From positions 203,501 to 267,500 of the forward strand of contig WPIO01000047.1 in assembly GCA_009760855.2 (NCBI GenBank): DNA of 64,000 nucleotides. The letters run 5' to 3'. The DNA is from Cristatella mucedo (Eukaryota; Bryozoa; Phylactolaemata; Cristatellidae). Of this stretch, positions 1-14,318 are shown piece by piece. Within the stretch, counting starts at the first letter, position 1, and each line of letters begins with the position of its first letter. The position numbers and the translations under genes were made by a program. Below the pieces are notes generated by a model. That model ran no database searches and was not told where the DNA came from. It worked only from the letters and a program-made list of their open reading frames with translations.

Positions 1-770
1 AAGGCTAGTTTTTTGTGAAGACACCGGAATCATGAGCTTGAGTCACGTGGCATACGTGTGGTCACTTAGGCTTAGGTCCCATTATTCTCTGGCTCCAGCC
101 TAGCTATAAAACCTACTTTCCCATTAGGCTAGGCAACGTAACACCTGATTTTCTGAATCAAATTGAGTTAGAAACATTACCGTAGCTGCCTTACGTTGTT
201 TGTCGTAGCTTAACCGCCCATTCTAGGTTTCACTAGAGAAAGCCATCGAGAATCTGCTCCATGCACTCTGGCCAATCTGGCGCCGATAATTGTTGGCAGC
301 TGCCTCCTCAGGATATCCAACTATTCCTGCTCAAGCTTGCCATTTTGATGAAGAGGAAAAAGCAATCTGCAACAGCACCTGCCCATTGAAAGTGAGGGCC
401 CATCGCATAGCAAACGATGTTGCACAAATATGACTGCTATGTGAATGATATATATGCAAATATGTTGATGATATATTATATATGTATAATATGTCGGACG
501 ATATCAGAGAGATGACGGCCGCAATATTAGTTGGTAGTCACAGCTAAACATGCTGCGATCCCATTAACATGACAACTACAGTAATGTGAGAAATACCCTG
601 CTTTTCCAAGCCACACAAACAGAGCATGTCTTAGGCGAAGCTTCAAGATATTGGGCAGGTCCCGATTGACCATAGAAGTCATAGAAAGTGCAAATGCAAT
701 AAGAGAAAACGAGAGGACAAAGAAGTCCTCCAAGAGCCTACGCTCAGATGAAAAGCGAGCAAGCAAAGCT
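1..770. other. Unassigned leader region
   Basis: I see no gene or repeat that I can name. Positions 440-500 are very AT-rich with TATA-like runs. The minus frame at 527-766 has 79 codons and a hydrophobic middle, but no splice sites that I could tie in phase to the host gene ending near 779. A strong minus-strand splice donor at 771-774 (AAG followed by GTAAGC) lies just after that gene's stop codon. Transcription may therefore continue into this region as a spliced 3' untranslated or alternative exon. Confidence 0.3.
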
Positions 771-778
771 TACCTTAA

Positions 779-4148
<3,370 letters not shown>

Positions 4149-4278
4149 CTGAAATGACAAAGGACGACTTCAAAATTATTTCGAAAATTGCATGGCTATA
4201 TTCGGTAGGCTATCAATGATTGATCAAGAATTCAGAAAATGAGAGTGATAAGTGCCAAGCAAATAGCTAATTGAATAT

Positions 4279-4530
4279 CAATAGTTGCAGCCAACAGACT
4301 TGGACATACTTGCAAGCAAATCAAAATAATAATAATAAGAAGAATAATAATACATTTGATATATGCCCCTCGGAGAACTCAATCTCTCTCTAGGCAATTC
4401 ACATTCGTTGCAAAGGAAGCACGATCGAATGGTTAGTGGCAGCATGCTCAATGACACCAAGCACAACATGGTTAGAGGTGACATACACAGGGTCGACATG
4501 CAAAAATGACTGTTAGCAGCACTGACTTGT
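4279..4530 (-). mobile_element. LINE-B 3' tail, antisense, with (AAT)n end
   Basis: It runs from an (ATA)n stretch at 4327-4352 through the conserved tail hairpin (CTCGGAGAACTCAATCTCTC then TAGGCAATT) and the 3' UTR block with GGTGACATACACAGGGTCGA. The same order is seen at 20347-20600 and 29790-30050. LINE-A begins directly after it. Confidence 0.85.
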
Positions 4531-4535
4531 AGGGA

Positions 4536-5483
4536 ATGGAATTGAAAGTTGGCAGCAGTACCCAGCAATTTCAAGTTCTCCCTACATCTGTTTCTCGGTT
4601 TCTAGTGTTTGCTCTTTGTAAGCTCTGTTTGTTTGCCAGTAGGTCATCTGTTCCTGCTACCTCGTACATACAGGGCAATGTTGAATTTGCCAAACGACGT
4701 AACTTACAAAGCATTGACATGGACAAGTTTTTGAAATCTGTTTGTGATGCAGGTCTTCTTGATCTGCATTCAGACTCGACCGGCAGCCTCGATACCCTAA
4801 CTGATGCGATGAACATGACACTCAGGAGTGCTCTTGACAAGCATGCTCCCGTTCGCTCTATCCGTGTTCAAAGTCGTCGAGATTCCTTTCAATTTACAAA
4901 AAAACTCCTTAAGATGTGCCGTGTTAAGCGCAGGCTGGAACGTCGTTTCAAGAAATCGGGGTCTGAGGCAGACCTAGTCAATTTTAAAGACTTCCTTCGA
5001 GTTTACACCCGAAAGCTTAAAAAAGCCAGGGCTTCTTATTTCATTAGAAAGCTGAATTCCTGCCAGTCGGACACTAAACAGATTTATAAGACAGTAAACC
5101 ATTTACTGGCCAATGCTGTGAGGTCTGACTCCCCAGATATTAAGGGCTCAGCCGAAAAGTTTTCAGCCTTCTTTACTGAAAAAATTGTGCACACTCGTGC
5201 CTCCATTAAGCCCGCTCAGACCAAAGCAATCGCTGTTCCTCAACCTGTGACTTTTCTTAAAAGGTTCTCCGATGTTTCTGCCTGTGATGTGGCTGCCTTA
5301 AAAAGGTCTAGCAAAAAGAGCTCATCTCCTGAAGACCCAATACCTTCATCTCTGTGGTCTTCACTTGCAGACCAACTTAGCGCTGCCATAACCGAAATTT
5401 TTAATGCTTCTTTGGGAAAAGGGGTCGCCCCAAGTCCTTCAAATCGGCAATCGTTAGACTTATTCTTAAAAAGCCTGGATTAG
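4536..5483 (+). pseudogene. LINE-A ORF2 linker region (endonuclease-RT spacer)
   Basis: This frame of 315 codons has the basic, helix-rich spacer that joins endonuclease and RT in CR1/L2 elements, with the landmark D-K-H-A-P-V and a run rich in Arg and Lys around residues 105-150. The endonuclease itself is absent, so the copy is 5' truncated. The true frame leaves this one near 5433, where one base is missing in CCCCAAGTCC; the last 17 residues are out of frame. Confidence 0.85.
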
Positions 5484-6346
5484 ACACAGAGGTCCTAGCA
5501 AACTAACGTCCAGTTTCCCTTCTTCCATTCTTATCAAAGATTCTTGAAAAAATTGTTGCTAAGCAGCTAGTTGAACATATTGAAAACAATGGAATGACAG
5601 AAGCATTTCAATCAGGGTTCAAGAGGCAGCACTCTACTGAAACTGCTCTCCTCCGTGTTAACAATGACATTCTACGTGGCAAAGTTGACTGGAATGTCAT
5701 TGCCCCAGCTCTGCTAGATTTTTCTGCTGCCTTCGACACCATTGATCACGATATTTGGCTTGAACGATTGAGAGCAACGATCGATATGGCAGACGAAGCA
5801 CTGGCGTGGTTTAAATCCTACTTGTCTGATCGTGTTCAATCCGTATCGTGTGGGGGTCAGGTCTCAGACATGAGAAGGGTCACCTGTGGAGTTCCTCAAG
5901 GGTCTGTACTCGGTCCCTTGCTGTTCTCCATGTATACTCAACCACTGGGAAAAGTGATTAAGGCAAATGGAATAGGATATCACTTTTATGCTGACGATAC
6001 TCAGTTGTATTTGTCATTTAAACCGTCGGAATCTGCTGCAGCGACTAAGAAACTGAATACTTGCCTTGCCAATATTCGATCCTGGATGTCGGAAAACTTC
6101 CTGAAATTAAATGACGATAAAACCGAACTGCTGCTCATAGGACACCCTAAGCGTGTGGCTGGATTAAAAGGCTTTGCTGTTCTAATAGGTGATGCTATTG
6201 TGCGACCTTCACCACGTGCTCGTAATCTGGGTGTCGTGTTCGACAGCTGCCTCAATTTCAAAAGCTTCATTCAGAAGACTGCCTCTACAGCTAGCCATCA
6301 CATCCGATCCCTATCCAAGATTAGAAGCTGTCTCCCACACTTGTAA
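5484..6346 (+). pseudogene. LINE-A reverse transcriptase (main domain)
   Basis: The frame continues from LILKKPG through a TAA at 5504-5506 into R-P-V-S-L-L-P and H-S-T-E-T-A-L-L. RT motif A reads F-S-A-A-F-D-T-I-D-H, motif B reads G-V-P-Q-G-S-V-L-G-P, and the catalytic F-Y-A-D-D (5984-5998) is intact. The enzyme copies element RNA at a nicked target. A TAA at 6344-6346 ends this frame, but the next block continues in the same frame. Confidence 0.92.
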
Positions 6347-6892
6347 AAAAAATTAACTAGCTCTTTAGTTCTGTCTCGGCTTGATTATTGTAATTCCCTT
6401 TTGGCTGGGCTGCCAAAGAAAGCTATTATGCCACTACAGCGGACTATGAATATGGCTGCAAGGCTGGTCTTCAAGTCCCAGCGGTTTGAGCACGTGTCAC
6501 CTCTGCTGAAAGAGCTAGGATGGTTGCCGGTTGAGCAAAGGATACAGAGCAAAGTTCTTATGCTGACCCACAAGGCCCGCCACGGCTTGGCTCCTTCGTA
6601 CCTAGCTAAACTGCTGCACCAGTTTCAGCCTGTTCGCGCCCTCAGGTCCTGTGTGGACAATAAATTAGCTGTCCCATTCCTCCGCTTAAAGACAGTTGAC
6701 GACAGAAGCTTTAGCTCTGCAGGTTCTAGACTGTGGAACTCGCTTCCACAATTCTTGCACAACGACATCTACTCTCCAACTGCCGACTATGGCACATCTT
6801 TTTCAGCGGTCCTGAGCTGCTACTTCTATGCTACTCACTACCTCAACTGCTTTCCTGACTGCTATGCTTCCCACTTTCTCTTTGTTGCGTGA
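6347..6892 (+). pseudogene. LINE-A RT C-terminal region
   Basis: It follows the stop at 6344-6346 in the same frame and ends at TGA 6890-6892. It has L-D-Y-C-N-S-L-L, then A-A-R-L-V, then W-L-P-V, the thumb and C-terminal landmarks of CR1/L2 proteins, and near the end W-N-S-L-P. No RNase H domain is visible. Confidence 0.88.
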
Positions 6893-7030
6893 GACGAAGT
6901 CTGTTGGCTACCGAATGCATACCGAAAGCCACTTAGGCTGTGAGTTCGCTATACAAAACTCTCATGCGTAACACCCTCATGGTCTTTATGGCTTTGTGGA
7001 GTTACTTACGGAGATACATTACATTACATT

Positions 7031-8080
7031 GCTTCAGTCACTCTGCCTGTCAGTCTCAGCTTACTGAATACATATTTTCTTGCAATCTATAGAGTTTCCC
7101 TCGATACCTCTGCCTCGACCTGTCTGTCTGTCTTTGTAACCCCTCTGACGGGCCTCTTAACAAAGACACGCGGTCTTGAATGAAATACAATGAAAAAAGC
7201 GGTGTGTCTAGATCTAGAAAAGTGGCGACATTTGTGGTAGAAATGGGTCCTTCGATACGAGATGCAAGCTTTAACCCACCAACTGCTGGGCTGGATCAGT
7301 GAGAAAGGGAAGGCTTGTGTGGCAAGGCAAACAAAAGTAGGCATGGAGTCAAATCTCAAATGCATCCACTTTTCATCAACCTGACAGAGCCACGGAAAAA
7401 ATAACCACAATGTGTCAACCACTCTACATACTTCAAGCAACCGAAGTGGTAATAAAAAAAAGTTCAAACAGAATGAAAACCACTCTAAGCAGAAACTGAC
7501 AGGCAGGCAGCAGTTGCCAAAAGTAATGATGCAAGCATCAAGGAAACCCAAAACAAAATTAGCTTGTGCATGCTCACTTGCTGTGCCTGCTATTGGTGAA
7601 GGCGTCCAGTATGAGGCATGCAATAACAATCGATCAAAAGTAAAGCAAACACCCAAAAGTGACTGGGTGAACAGCTCATGTGCTACAATCCCTCTGCATG
7701 CCTGTCGAAAACCATATAACGAAGCAAAACATGGAAAAGGATGAACAACTCATGCAGACTTACCTTTTTATGTGCCACGGCAGCTAGGAAAATTCAGCAA
7801 ATTGCGACAATAAATAAATTGCACATTGCGATCCGCAGCACACTAACGGTATTACTCTGGTGCAGACCATATCAATGCAGGCTTTCAATTGTATGCAGAA
7901 GAAACATAGTCGTACCTCAGCTTTGATCCTTCCTGCCTTCTAGCACGGCACACTGTCTTAAATCCCTTGCAACATGTACTGCTAACATTTACAGTTGGAT
8001 GGCAGAAAATCTCTCTCAAATTGAATAACTGCAAACAACCTAATAGTCACACGGAACTTGAGCGTTACTCAGAAATCAGA
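7031..8080. other. Unassigned region with possible minus-strand splice sites
   Basis: No repeat recognised. On the minus strand there is a strong donor at 7764/7763 (AAAAAG/GTAAGT), a weaker donor at 7913 and an acceptor with pyrimidine tract at 7381 (TGGCTCTGTCAG). I could not chain them into an open, phase-consistent gene. A 189-codon minus frame (7087-7656) exists but its Phe/Cys-rich composition is not convincing. These may be upstream exons of the 0.8-4.1 kb gene. Confidence 0.25.
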
Positions 8081-8084
8081 AAAT

Positions 8085-8620
8085 ATTAACCTAAAAATAG
8101 GCTAGGTCACGATTTCTCCTATAACAACCAGTATATATCTCCTGTAGCATCAGCACACAGTTCGAGATTAGCATTCCATAGTAAAACTTTCACTAGACAA
8201 TCACATCAGCTCCCGAGTCAAGTCTGCTTTCACTAAACTATCTACCATATTAATAATCTGAGCCTGCTTTAACAGACAAAACGGTCCGTGCACTTGTAAC
8301 ATCCCAACTAGACTTATGCAACTAATTACGTGAAATTCTTCTTGCCTGTGCTACAAAACGCTTACAGTGCTGCAGCTAGGCATGTCTGTCGCAAACATCC
8401 CAAAATGCTATATTCCATAATCTCTCACCTGTTTCCATTAAGCAGCATGACGTATTCAATGTTCGGTCACTCACTTTTAGATAACCTCATTTTCTAGCTC
8501 TAGCCTACACGTCGGAAATATCAATCAGTTTTCGTATAGTGCAACTAGTTCTTCTGACTGAAGTCCTTTCGCTGTGCTGCAGACCAACCTGTAATCCTTT
8601 GTAGACCTAGCCTTGAGTGT
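8085..8620 (+). mobile_element. LINE-B fragment, old, sense
   Basis: A degraded match to the RT C-terminal part of LINE-B: CTAGACAATCACATCAGCTC, then TGTAACATCCCAACTAGACT, then GCTAGGCATGTCTGTCG, in the same order as 27360-27660. No open frame survives. Confidence 0.7.
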
Positions 8621-9150
8621 GCATGCCCCTTAGGCCACGAATCTCCAGCCCGACTGACGTCATGAAATCCTTTTAACAAGAGCTAACTCAGTAGAAGCTT
8701 ACGAAATAATTGTTCCTCACAGCATTTTCGCTGCCCTACTGAATTTTGTGTGGGCTTGGGCACTCAGCCACTGTGCAAGTGATCCACAACCAATCGACAT
8801 GCTTCATTTCCAGCATCAATAAAGTGCCTAGAAATAGATTTAGACGTTTTCAAGCAGGATACGATTGTAATATTTCCACAATAAAACTGCCCGTGTGCGG
8901 TAGCACAGCAAACACGCCACAAAGTGAGAGTAATCCCGTTTGCACTGCGTTTATTCTATCTAAATATTTCAATAACAGTATCACCAAAAAGCTATGCTAT
9001 CAAACACAATGGCCAATCAAATCGGAGAGCATACTGATAATCAGAGAACGCTGGTTGAGTTAATTTAACAAGTGATGAAATCGCATTAAAGCTGTGCATC
9101 AAACGGCTCGAAATCTTGTTTCGAGTCGTGAAGAGGGAGCTTCTACAGTC
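8620..9150. other. Nothing identified
   Basis: A 105-codon plus frame at 8746-9063 is the only open stretch; it has no features that I recognise and no duplicate elsewhere in the window. Confidence 0.2.
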
Positions 9151-9360
9151 TCAGAAAAATAAGGCATGCTCCGGAATTTCTCTTCCTGGTGGATACTTTT
9201 ATCCGCAACGGGCATCATTCAGATGGCGATATTTTGGTCACGGCGTCCATTTGCCATAAATGGGCCATACGGTTGTCATCTTATCATTGAACCAAGTGAA
9301 TCATCGTTAGCAAATTCATTTACCGCTGTCATACCTATATTCTTACCAAGTTATTAATGC
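9150..9360 (+). repeat. Unclassified interspersed repeat X, copy 1
   Basis: About 200 bp resemble the reverse complement of 52165-52425: the blocks ATTTTGGTC...TTTGCC, AAATGGGCCATACGG and TCATCGTTAGCAAATTCATTT align in order. Translated, both copies give N-G-P followed by a hydrophobic stretch, but no long frame survives. The family is unknown to me. Confidence 0.55.
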
Positions 9361-9474
9361 ATGACCAGGATCCGATTGCATTTTAGCGAACTCTGGCAGA
9401 ATTCGTCAGATTCTGCCAATACTGCATAAGCAAATCCAGGTAAAACATTCCAACCACTAAATATCTATTGAAGG

Positions 9475-9510
9475 GAGAGAGAGAGAGGGGAGAGAGAGAG
9501 AGAGATAGAG

Positions 9511-9570
<60 letters not shown>

Positions 9571-9582
9571 GTGAGAGAGGGA
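9475..9582. repeat. (GA)n microsatellite, interrupted
   Basis: About 105 bp of GA units broken by GGGG and ATAGAGGGG interruptions. The Leu/Ser repeat frames on the minus strand are artefacts of it. Confidence 0.95.
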
Positions 9583-9589
9583 GCATGCA

Positions 9590-10350
9590 GACACGATTCG
9601 AACTAGCGTTTCTACCACCATAATAACGGTACACGATAAGTTGTAACAGATGCTGCAACCACCAACCTGATTAAATAGGTGCAAGCCATTTCAGTTGTAG
9701 AAGCTTCTTAATGTTAGGCTTATATGGTGGCGAAACTCAAAAAATCCACACTGGGTTTTTCCAAGCCATTCAGTTTCTCTATGGGCTTGGTGTGGGCGTA
9801 GCATTGCCACCATGTTACCCCGCCCTAGCCTGACAGGGCTGGAGTGCATAACGTCACTGCGGCCGGGAGCTTATTGCTGATTTGGTGGAGGCATGAGTGA
9901 ATGGCCATCTCTTTTCCCGCCGGTCTCTCGTGCAGCTCCCGCAGTCGTGAGTGGACGTGTGGTCCGTCTCCGGCTCGCGGACGTGTACCGCTCGCGAAGA
10001 GTATTGCGAATTCGATTACATCTCGTAGAGAGGTCGGTGACTCTTTTTGCTATCGGTGCTGGCTGCATCACAACACTGCTCGTTAACCTTCGGGGCGCGA
10101 AGTTGAAGACCACCCCTACAGTTGCATGCGGCTACGTTGTTCCTGCCCAGGCAAGTTATGTCTGGACAGCTGTACGATGGTACTGTCTTTGTAAGTGAAT
10201 ATTGCGCATGTGAACTGTTGTTACAGCAGGAATATATAAAGGTAAACGCGAACATTTCCCAGCCCCTAGCCAAAATTGTAACAGCGAGGCTAAGCCGGGT
10301 TCACCCCGCTGGGAGGACAACTGGCCGTAACGATTAGGATATAAAAATAT
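9590..10350. other. CpG-rich unassigned region
   Basis: Positions 9860-10110 are rich in CpG and GC compared with flanking DNA, and several overlapping frames are open as a result (for example 9893-10198 plus). No splice chain or domain found. It could be a promoter-type CpG island or a GC-rich repeat. Confidence 0.3.
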
Positions 10351-10354
10351 ATAA

Positions 10355-10500
10355 AATATAATTCATTTGTATAGCGCCCCAAGAGAACTAAATCTCTATT
10401 CAGGCGCTTCACATATGCCTCTGGGCTCGAGCCCACGACCTCAGCCGGACCTTAATCGGGGCGAGCACCTTAACCGCTGGACACACCCAGGATACCTTTT
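10355..10500 (-). mobile_element. SINE-A (tRNA-derived), antisense
   Basis: On the minus strand it reads tRNA-like head, then tail. Box A is seen as GTCCAGCGGTTAAGG and box B as GGGCTCGAGCCC. The body then continues to the tail hairpin GCGCCTGAATAGAGATTTAG...TTGGGGCGC and AT-rich end. Six or more copies in this window share this layout. Confidence 0.85.
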
Positions 10501-10534
10501 TGCCAGCTGTCTTCATTTAATGTATGTCTGCAAC

Positions 10535-10620
10535 TCCGCAAAGACCAAGTAAGCACTACGTACGACAGTTTTGTATAGCTCACTCAATGTCTAAGGGGCC
10601 TTCGATGCGCGTAATTTTGC
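10535..10620 (-). mobile_element. LINE-A 3' fragment, antisense
   Basis: The block GACAGTTTTGTATAGCTCAC followed by CTAAGGGGCCTTCGATGCG matches the LINE-A 3' end (6925-6970, reverse complement) and the copy at 32865-32950. Confidence 0.7.
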
Positions 10621-11030
10621 ATCACCAGTGAGTGGCCGCATAGCCGGATGTACCGCAGGTTTGTGAAATCCTCTAGTCAGCCGCGTCATCTAAGCAGCCA
10701 CGAAGCCGGGGGTGGCAGGAGTGGCGGCTGCCACCCTCTAGCCTGATGGGCGGGAGCTGAGTCTGGTACCCTGTCGGATCGCCGCGCTTGGGCGGCAACT
10801 AGCATATTATTACCTGGCCAGGCTGCATAACGTTACCAGGTGCTGGGGGAGCGCCCCAGATCCCCTTTACAGAAAGGGGCTTCCCTGACATGTCTGCTGG
10901 AACCAGTGCTAGACAAAAAGCAACACCAGCTTCTCTTGCGGTAACTACAGTGACATCTAACATGCTATATCAACTGCACCCGCTGCAACGACTTATACTG
11001 TTGTAACCAACCAAAAACAATAAAGCAATA
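10620..11030. other. GC-rich unassigned stretch
   Basis: Positions 10640-10880 are GC and CpG rich with no open frame or repeat that I can name. Confidence 0.3.
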
Positions 11031-11159
11031 ATATGCAAATGATTTCCGTTGAAACTAGGTGCATTGATGGTCATAGTGAGGTTCGCGGTCAACAATATTC
11101 AAATTTCAAGATTTGCACGTTTCCAATGGGTCAAACTGAAGACATCTGGAGTTTACTAC

Positions 11160-11310
11160 TAATTTCTTTAAGGACTTGTTCTAGAATAGAAAGCTCTAAG
11201 AATCCATCATCCTGATCAAGAGATTTCATGCAACTTTTGTTGTCCCTGAGTTTCTCAAGGACTTCAAAATAAATACCATAACCAATTTAAAGTTAGAAGC
11301 ACACTCTAAA
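11160..11310 (-). pseudogene. Coding-like minus frame, unknown
   Basis: On the minus strand about 50 codons are open and helix-like, with alternating charged and Leu residues (E-V-L-E-K-L-R-D-N-K, then L-S-I-L-E-Q-V-L-K-E-I). It ends at TGA near 11160. It lies at the edge of the AT-rich block of broken frames that continues to 12.8 kb and may belong to it. The opposite strand is also partly open, so strand choice is a judgement. Confidence 0.3.
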
Positions 11311-11539
11311 ATGATTGAAACGACCAAAAGAACTAAAAAGACATTAGACTCTGCACAGATTTTTAGCTGCATTGAACCAACAGAATTTTTAAAGGAAAGC
11401 ATAGACGAAAATTGAGTTTTTAACTGAATTTAAATTTGAAAATACAACTCTTGTTACCAATTCCATGCATATGAAATCGAGATAATGTGGTGCTATAAAT
11501 CCTCGCGGATAGCTAAAATTGGGGTAGCTATTTTTGAAT

Positions 11540-11815
11540 TTAATAATAACTAATAATAATAACTCTTAAAAATAAAGATCGTTGTAAATAATAATTGGTT
11601 ATAAAATTACTTGAAATCAACCTGTTATTATCCTCTATCACAGAAGATGTAATAGATAGTAAATTTGATGGAGTAAATCCCGGACAATAAAATGTATTAT
11701 ACTAGTTTTTAACTATCACTTCTTTATCGTCTTGTATCTTAATTCTAACTAACGCTATCATTATTTCTAATGGCATCTCTGTTTTATATACATTCGTATT
11801 TTCGAAGTAAGCCAT
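11540..11815 (-). pseudogene. Broken AT-rich minus frame, unknown
   Basis: ATG at 11815 opens about 91 codons with one in-frame TAG at 11704-11702 and an ending at 11542-11540. The translation is coding-like (start M-A-Y-F-E-N-T-N-V-Y; later C-P-G-F-T-P-S-N-L-L). Codons favour A and T far more than the LINE or host exons. The preceding frame overlaps its start, so the two may be one gene split by a frameshift. No family recognised. Confidence 0.4.
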
Positions 11816-11937
11816 TTCACTTTTTTATTTTTAACAACGTAAGTAATTGTTTCGCTAACATTATAAATGTAACCATTCGCAGCTTTTTATAGATATTTCA
11901 TTTTCAACGTTATCTTTGAGTGAATTGGTTTATTTAT

Positions 11938-12414
11938 TTATGCATCAATTAACCTAGACACAGAATTGTTATGAGTTTTTCCTACATTGAGTGCTCTTGG
12001 CACACTAAGGTTGCCACACATTGATAAAGGTATTATATTTCTAACATTAATTAATGAGCGAGTCTTTCTTAAAAAGTTCTTAAAAGCATTATCGATTGAA
12101 TAAAAACCTTGTTTAAGACCGTTTCCTTTCATCACTATTAGTAATGATTTTAAGTTACATATAATCGTCTCTTGATCTCCTGCTCCAACTTTGCCATCAA
12201 ACTATTTTATGGTGGCTATGTTATTTTTATTAATCGCACCTAATAACCTAACATATGTTTTAGAGTTGGATGATAAATCTCCTCTTACTACTTCATCCAA
12301 ATCATTCCTAAGATTGTTATTATCGAAAAACGTTTTACTAACTGATTCTAATTCATTTATAGTATTTACAAGATTTATTATTTTGTTTGAATTAAGATTT
12401 ACCGTTCCTTTCAT
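11938..12414 (-). pseudogene. Broken AT-rich minus ORF, unknown (possible foreign or viral origin)
   Basis: ATG at 12414 reads for 70 codons to TAG (12201-12199). The same frame then continues, coding-like, for about 87 more codons to TAA at 11938. A single stop thus splits one frame of about 158 codons. The composition is rich in Asn, Lys, Ile and Leu. Further coding-like sequence continues in this frame with more stops to about 11790. I recognise no domain. Base composition unlike the neighbours and several small frames on one strand suggest an inserted foreign segment. Confidence 0.45.
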
Positions 12415-12509
12415 ATCTAAATACTTTCTTGTTGACCTTTATCTTATTGCTTTATAAACACTCACTTATTTGAATATCGAATAACCCCGGCTTTACTTTG
12501 AAAAATGCG

Positions 12510-12660
12510 CTAGGTACCAGTTTTTTTATTTGCATTTAATGTATAACCACCAGATAGTTGCCCTTCTAATCCTGGTCCTGTCATTGGTGGAGGCATAACT
12601 ACTTTAGTCTCAACACCGGGAATAACAAATGTTGCCCCAACTACAAGTATTACTCTAGGA
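12510..12660 (-). pseudogene. Short Pro/Gly-rich minus frame, unknown
   Basis: This minus frame ends at TAG 12512-12510. It contains a hydrophobic stretch, then P-P-P-M-T-G-P-G-L-E-G and S-G-G-Y-T-L-N-A-N-K. Its codons are AT-rich like the frames below it. The longer frame from 12788 runs into a module shared with 24.8 and 32.8 kb, so only the part below about 12660 belongs to the AT-rich block. Confidence 0.35.
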
Positions 12661-12800
12661 ATTACAGCATTCCCTAAGTTAGCATACCATCTTCCCGTGC
12701 TTGTCATTCGCAAGGTGATCCTTCGTCTATTGACTACAGAGGTTTCGCGCTTCCATCTACCCTTCCAGGTATAATCAGTCATCACCATCTTTCATGTTAG
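12660..12800 (+). repeat. Module C edge, third partial copy
   Basis: Resembles 24740-24860 and 32720-32830: GTGATCCTTCGTC, then TTTCGCGCTTCCATC, then CCTTCCAGGTATAA. All three copies end the shared frame at a CAG/GTATRA donor-like site, so a degraded exon end is possible. Confidence 0.45.
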
Positions 12801-13811
12801 GACCGGCTTTGGGGAAAAAAAGATATGCGAGCAGCATCATAGGACAGCCGACTAGGGGTTTGCTACGATACGCCTTCCACACTTATGGAAAAGCCAATCT
12901 GTTACTGCCGGCATCGCAGATTGCTTAGTTATTATTGCGTTTGTCAGCCCTGAAATAAGGCTCCATCTTTAGGTTTATCACTCACTATACCAATGGATAT
13001 GTAAAAGTTACAAGATGTTTTACTGTCAGCCGCGTTTAATTAACGTTCACCAGTGAGGTTCGTAAAACAGAATCAATAAAATTATGCTATACTAAGCTCC
13101 TTATTTATCAGCAGCAATCGAAAGGTTGCCATTTTCCTCGTTAAGGGCTCAAGAAGAGTCGGTGCTGCGAACTCAAGACGACCTAACTGCTGAAAAAGCC
13201 GATTTTTGATCTTCAAAGTGATTGACCGTGGTCTCTGGACGGCTTTTAGTGACGTAGTTTGTTGGAACTAAAATCTTTGCTTCCGTTGGCTGTATGCCGT
13301 AGGTTGTCTTTGCTTGCTTTAAGTGTTGGCCTTCATCCGATGAATTAGAATGGTCTTGAGAAGTCTATGTTTTGCAAATATGGGCGTTATATAGTGTTTT
13401 CGTAAATGCGGCGATGACTGATTCGCTGTTATGATGTTTCTATTTCCTGCATTTCTTAGAGTACTGGCGGCTACAACATATATAAGCACATGCAATCGTG
13501 AATCGATAGGAGAGCTGAACACAGCCAAACCCAACGCAGCTCAAATCTGAAATCGGGAAGCTTCTCGTATAGCATTGGTGCTGTATCTCGTTTTTGTTGT
13601 TTTGATTCATGTCATGTGAGCTGCACTTGCATTTTTGACCATCCGATTTATCTAAAATACAGTTTCAATAGTTTTGCTGACTCAATTCCTAAAAAAGGGT
13701 AGCAATAAGGGTTCTATTAAAATGAATTGTATTAGTTTTTTTAAATCCTTTCTTTAAACGTTGAAAAACTATTAACTAGAGAAATTAACTTTTTAATTTC
13801 TTCGTAGTAGG

Positions 13812-13985
13812 GTCTGGCTGAGTGTTTTAGCCGTGATGGCACAGAATCTAAGGCGGTTGCTTTCATGACATCGATCCCGAGGTCGTGGGTTCGATTTCTG
13901 TGGTGGGCGATTGTGACAGCCGTAAAGGCTCTTCTGGTGCTATGCAAAAAGAGGCTATTTAATCAGCTAGCTAATTTATTTATTT
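13812..13985 (+). mobile_element. SINE-B (tRNA-derived), sense, inserted after the duplication
   Basis: A tRNA-like head with box B GGTTCGATTTC at 13888-13898, then CCGTAAAGGCTCTTCTG, AAAAGAGGCTATTTAATCAG and the end AGCTAGCTAATTTATTTA. The partner segment at about 45190-45210 lacks it and reads straight from the left flank to AGCTAAATAAGTTAGCATAAC, an empty site. Related copies lie at 24.5, 42.9, 43.2, 51.8 and 55.0 kb. Confidence 0.85.
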
Positions 13986-14318
13986 AGCATAACTCTCATT
14001 AACGGTCCATGTAAGAACGAATCGCCAGCTATTAAAACAAAACTTTAGATATGTGCTCGGTTAATACTACCAGGTAAGTTTATTAACCGGCCGTTAACCT
14101 TCCAATAGCTCGAACTTCCTTTTTAATTCGTCAGTCGCACAATACTACTTTTTTCTCTCAGAAAGTCGGTGTTAACAGTGAGCACTCTGTAGAGTATCGC
14201 CAATTTTTTGCCGTGATAATACCGTCCATCTTTATTCATTATATAAGTTATGAATTACTCACAGACTCGAAGATTCGAAGATTTGTTGTCTTATATCTGG
14301 GCTTTTCGTTTTAGAATC

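Larger units (their letters stand above)
4531..7030 (+). mobile_element. LINE-A: 5'-truncated CR1/L2-type retrotransposon
   Basis: The copy is about 2.5 kb. It starts in the linker between endonuclease and reverse transcriptase, then carries the full RT, a C-terminal region, a short 3' UTR and a tail of ATTAC units (7015-7030). The RT reads through with only a few lesions: one missing base near 5433, a TAA at 5504-5506 and a TAA at 6344-6346. It differs from LINE-B in sequence and in the tail repeat. Antisense or partial copies occur at 10.5, 32.8, 43.8, 51.2 and 55.1 kb. Confidence 0.9.

Noticed and set aside
7087-7656. 189-codon minus frame
   Set aside because: Composition rich in Phe, Cys and Leu with no domain, and the splice sites nearby do not chain in phase. 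Left as unassigned.
9383-9684. Leu/Ser repeat frames on the minus strand
   Set aside because: Same artefact, from the (GA)n tract at 9475-9582.
11201-11417. Open plus frame of about 70 codons opposite the AT-rich block
   Set aside because: It lacks a start codon and mirrors a coding-like minus frame; the minus strand fits the orientation of the neighbouring frames.
13880-13900. Perfect-looking B box, possible tRNA
   Set aside because: Part of SINE-B, absent from the orthologous site near 45.2 kb; the cloverleaf arms do not pair.
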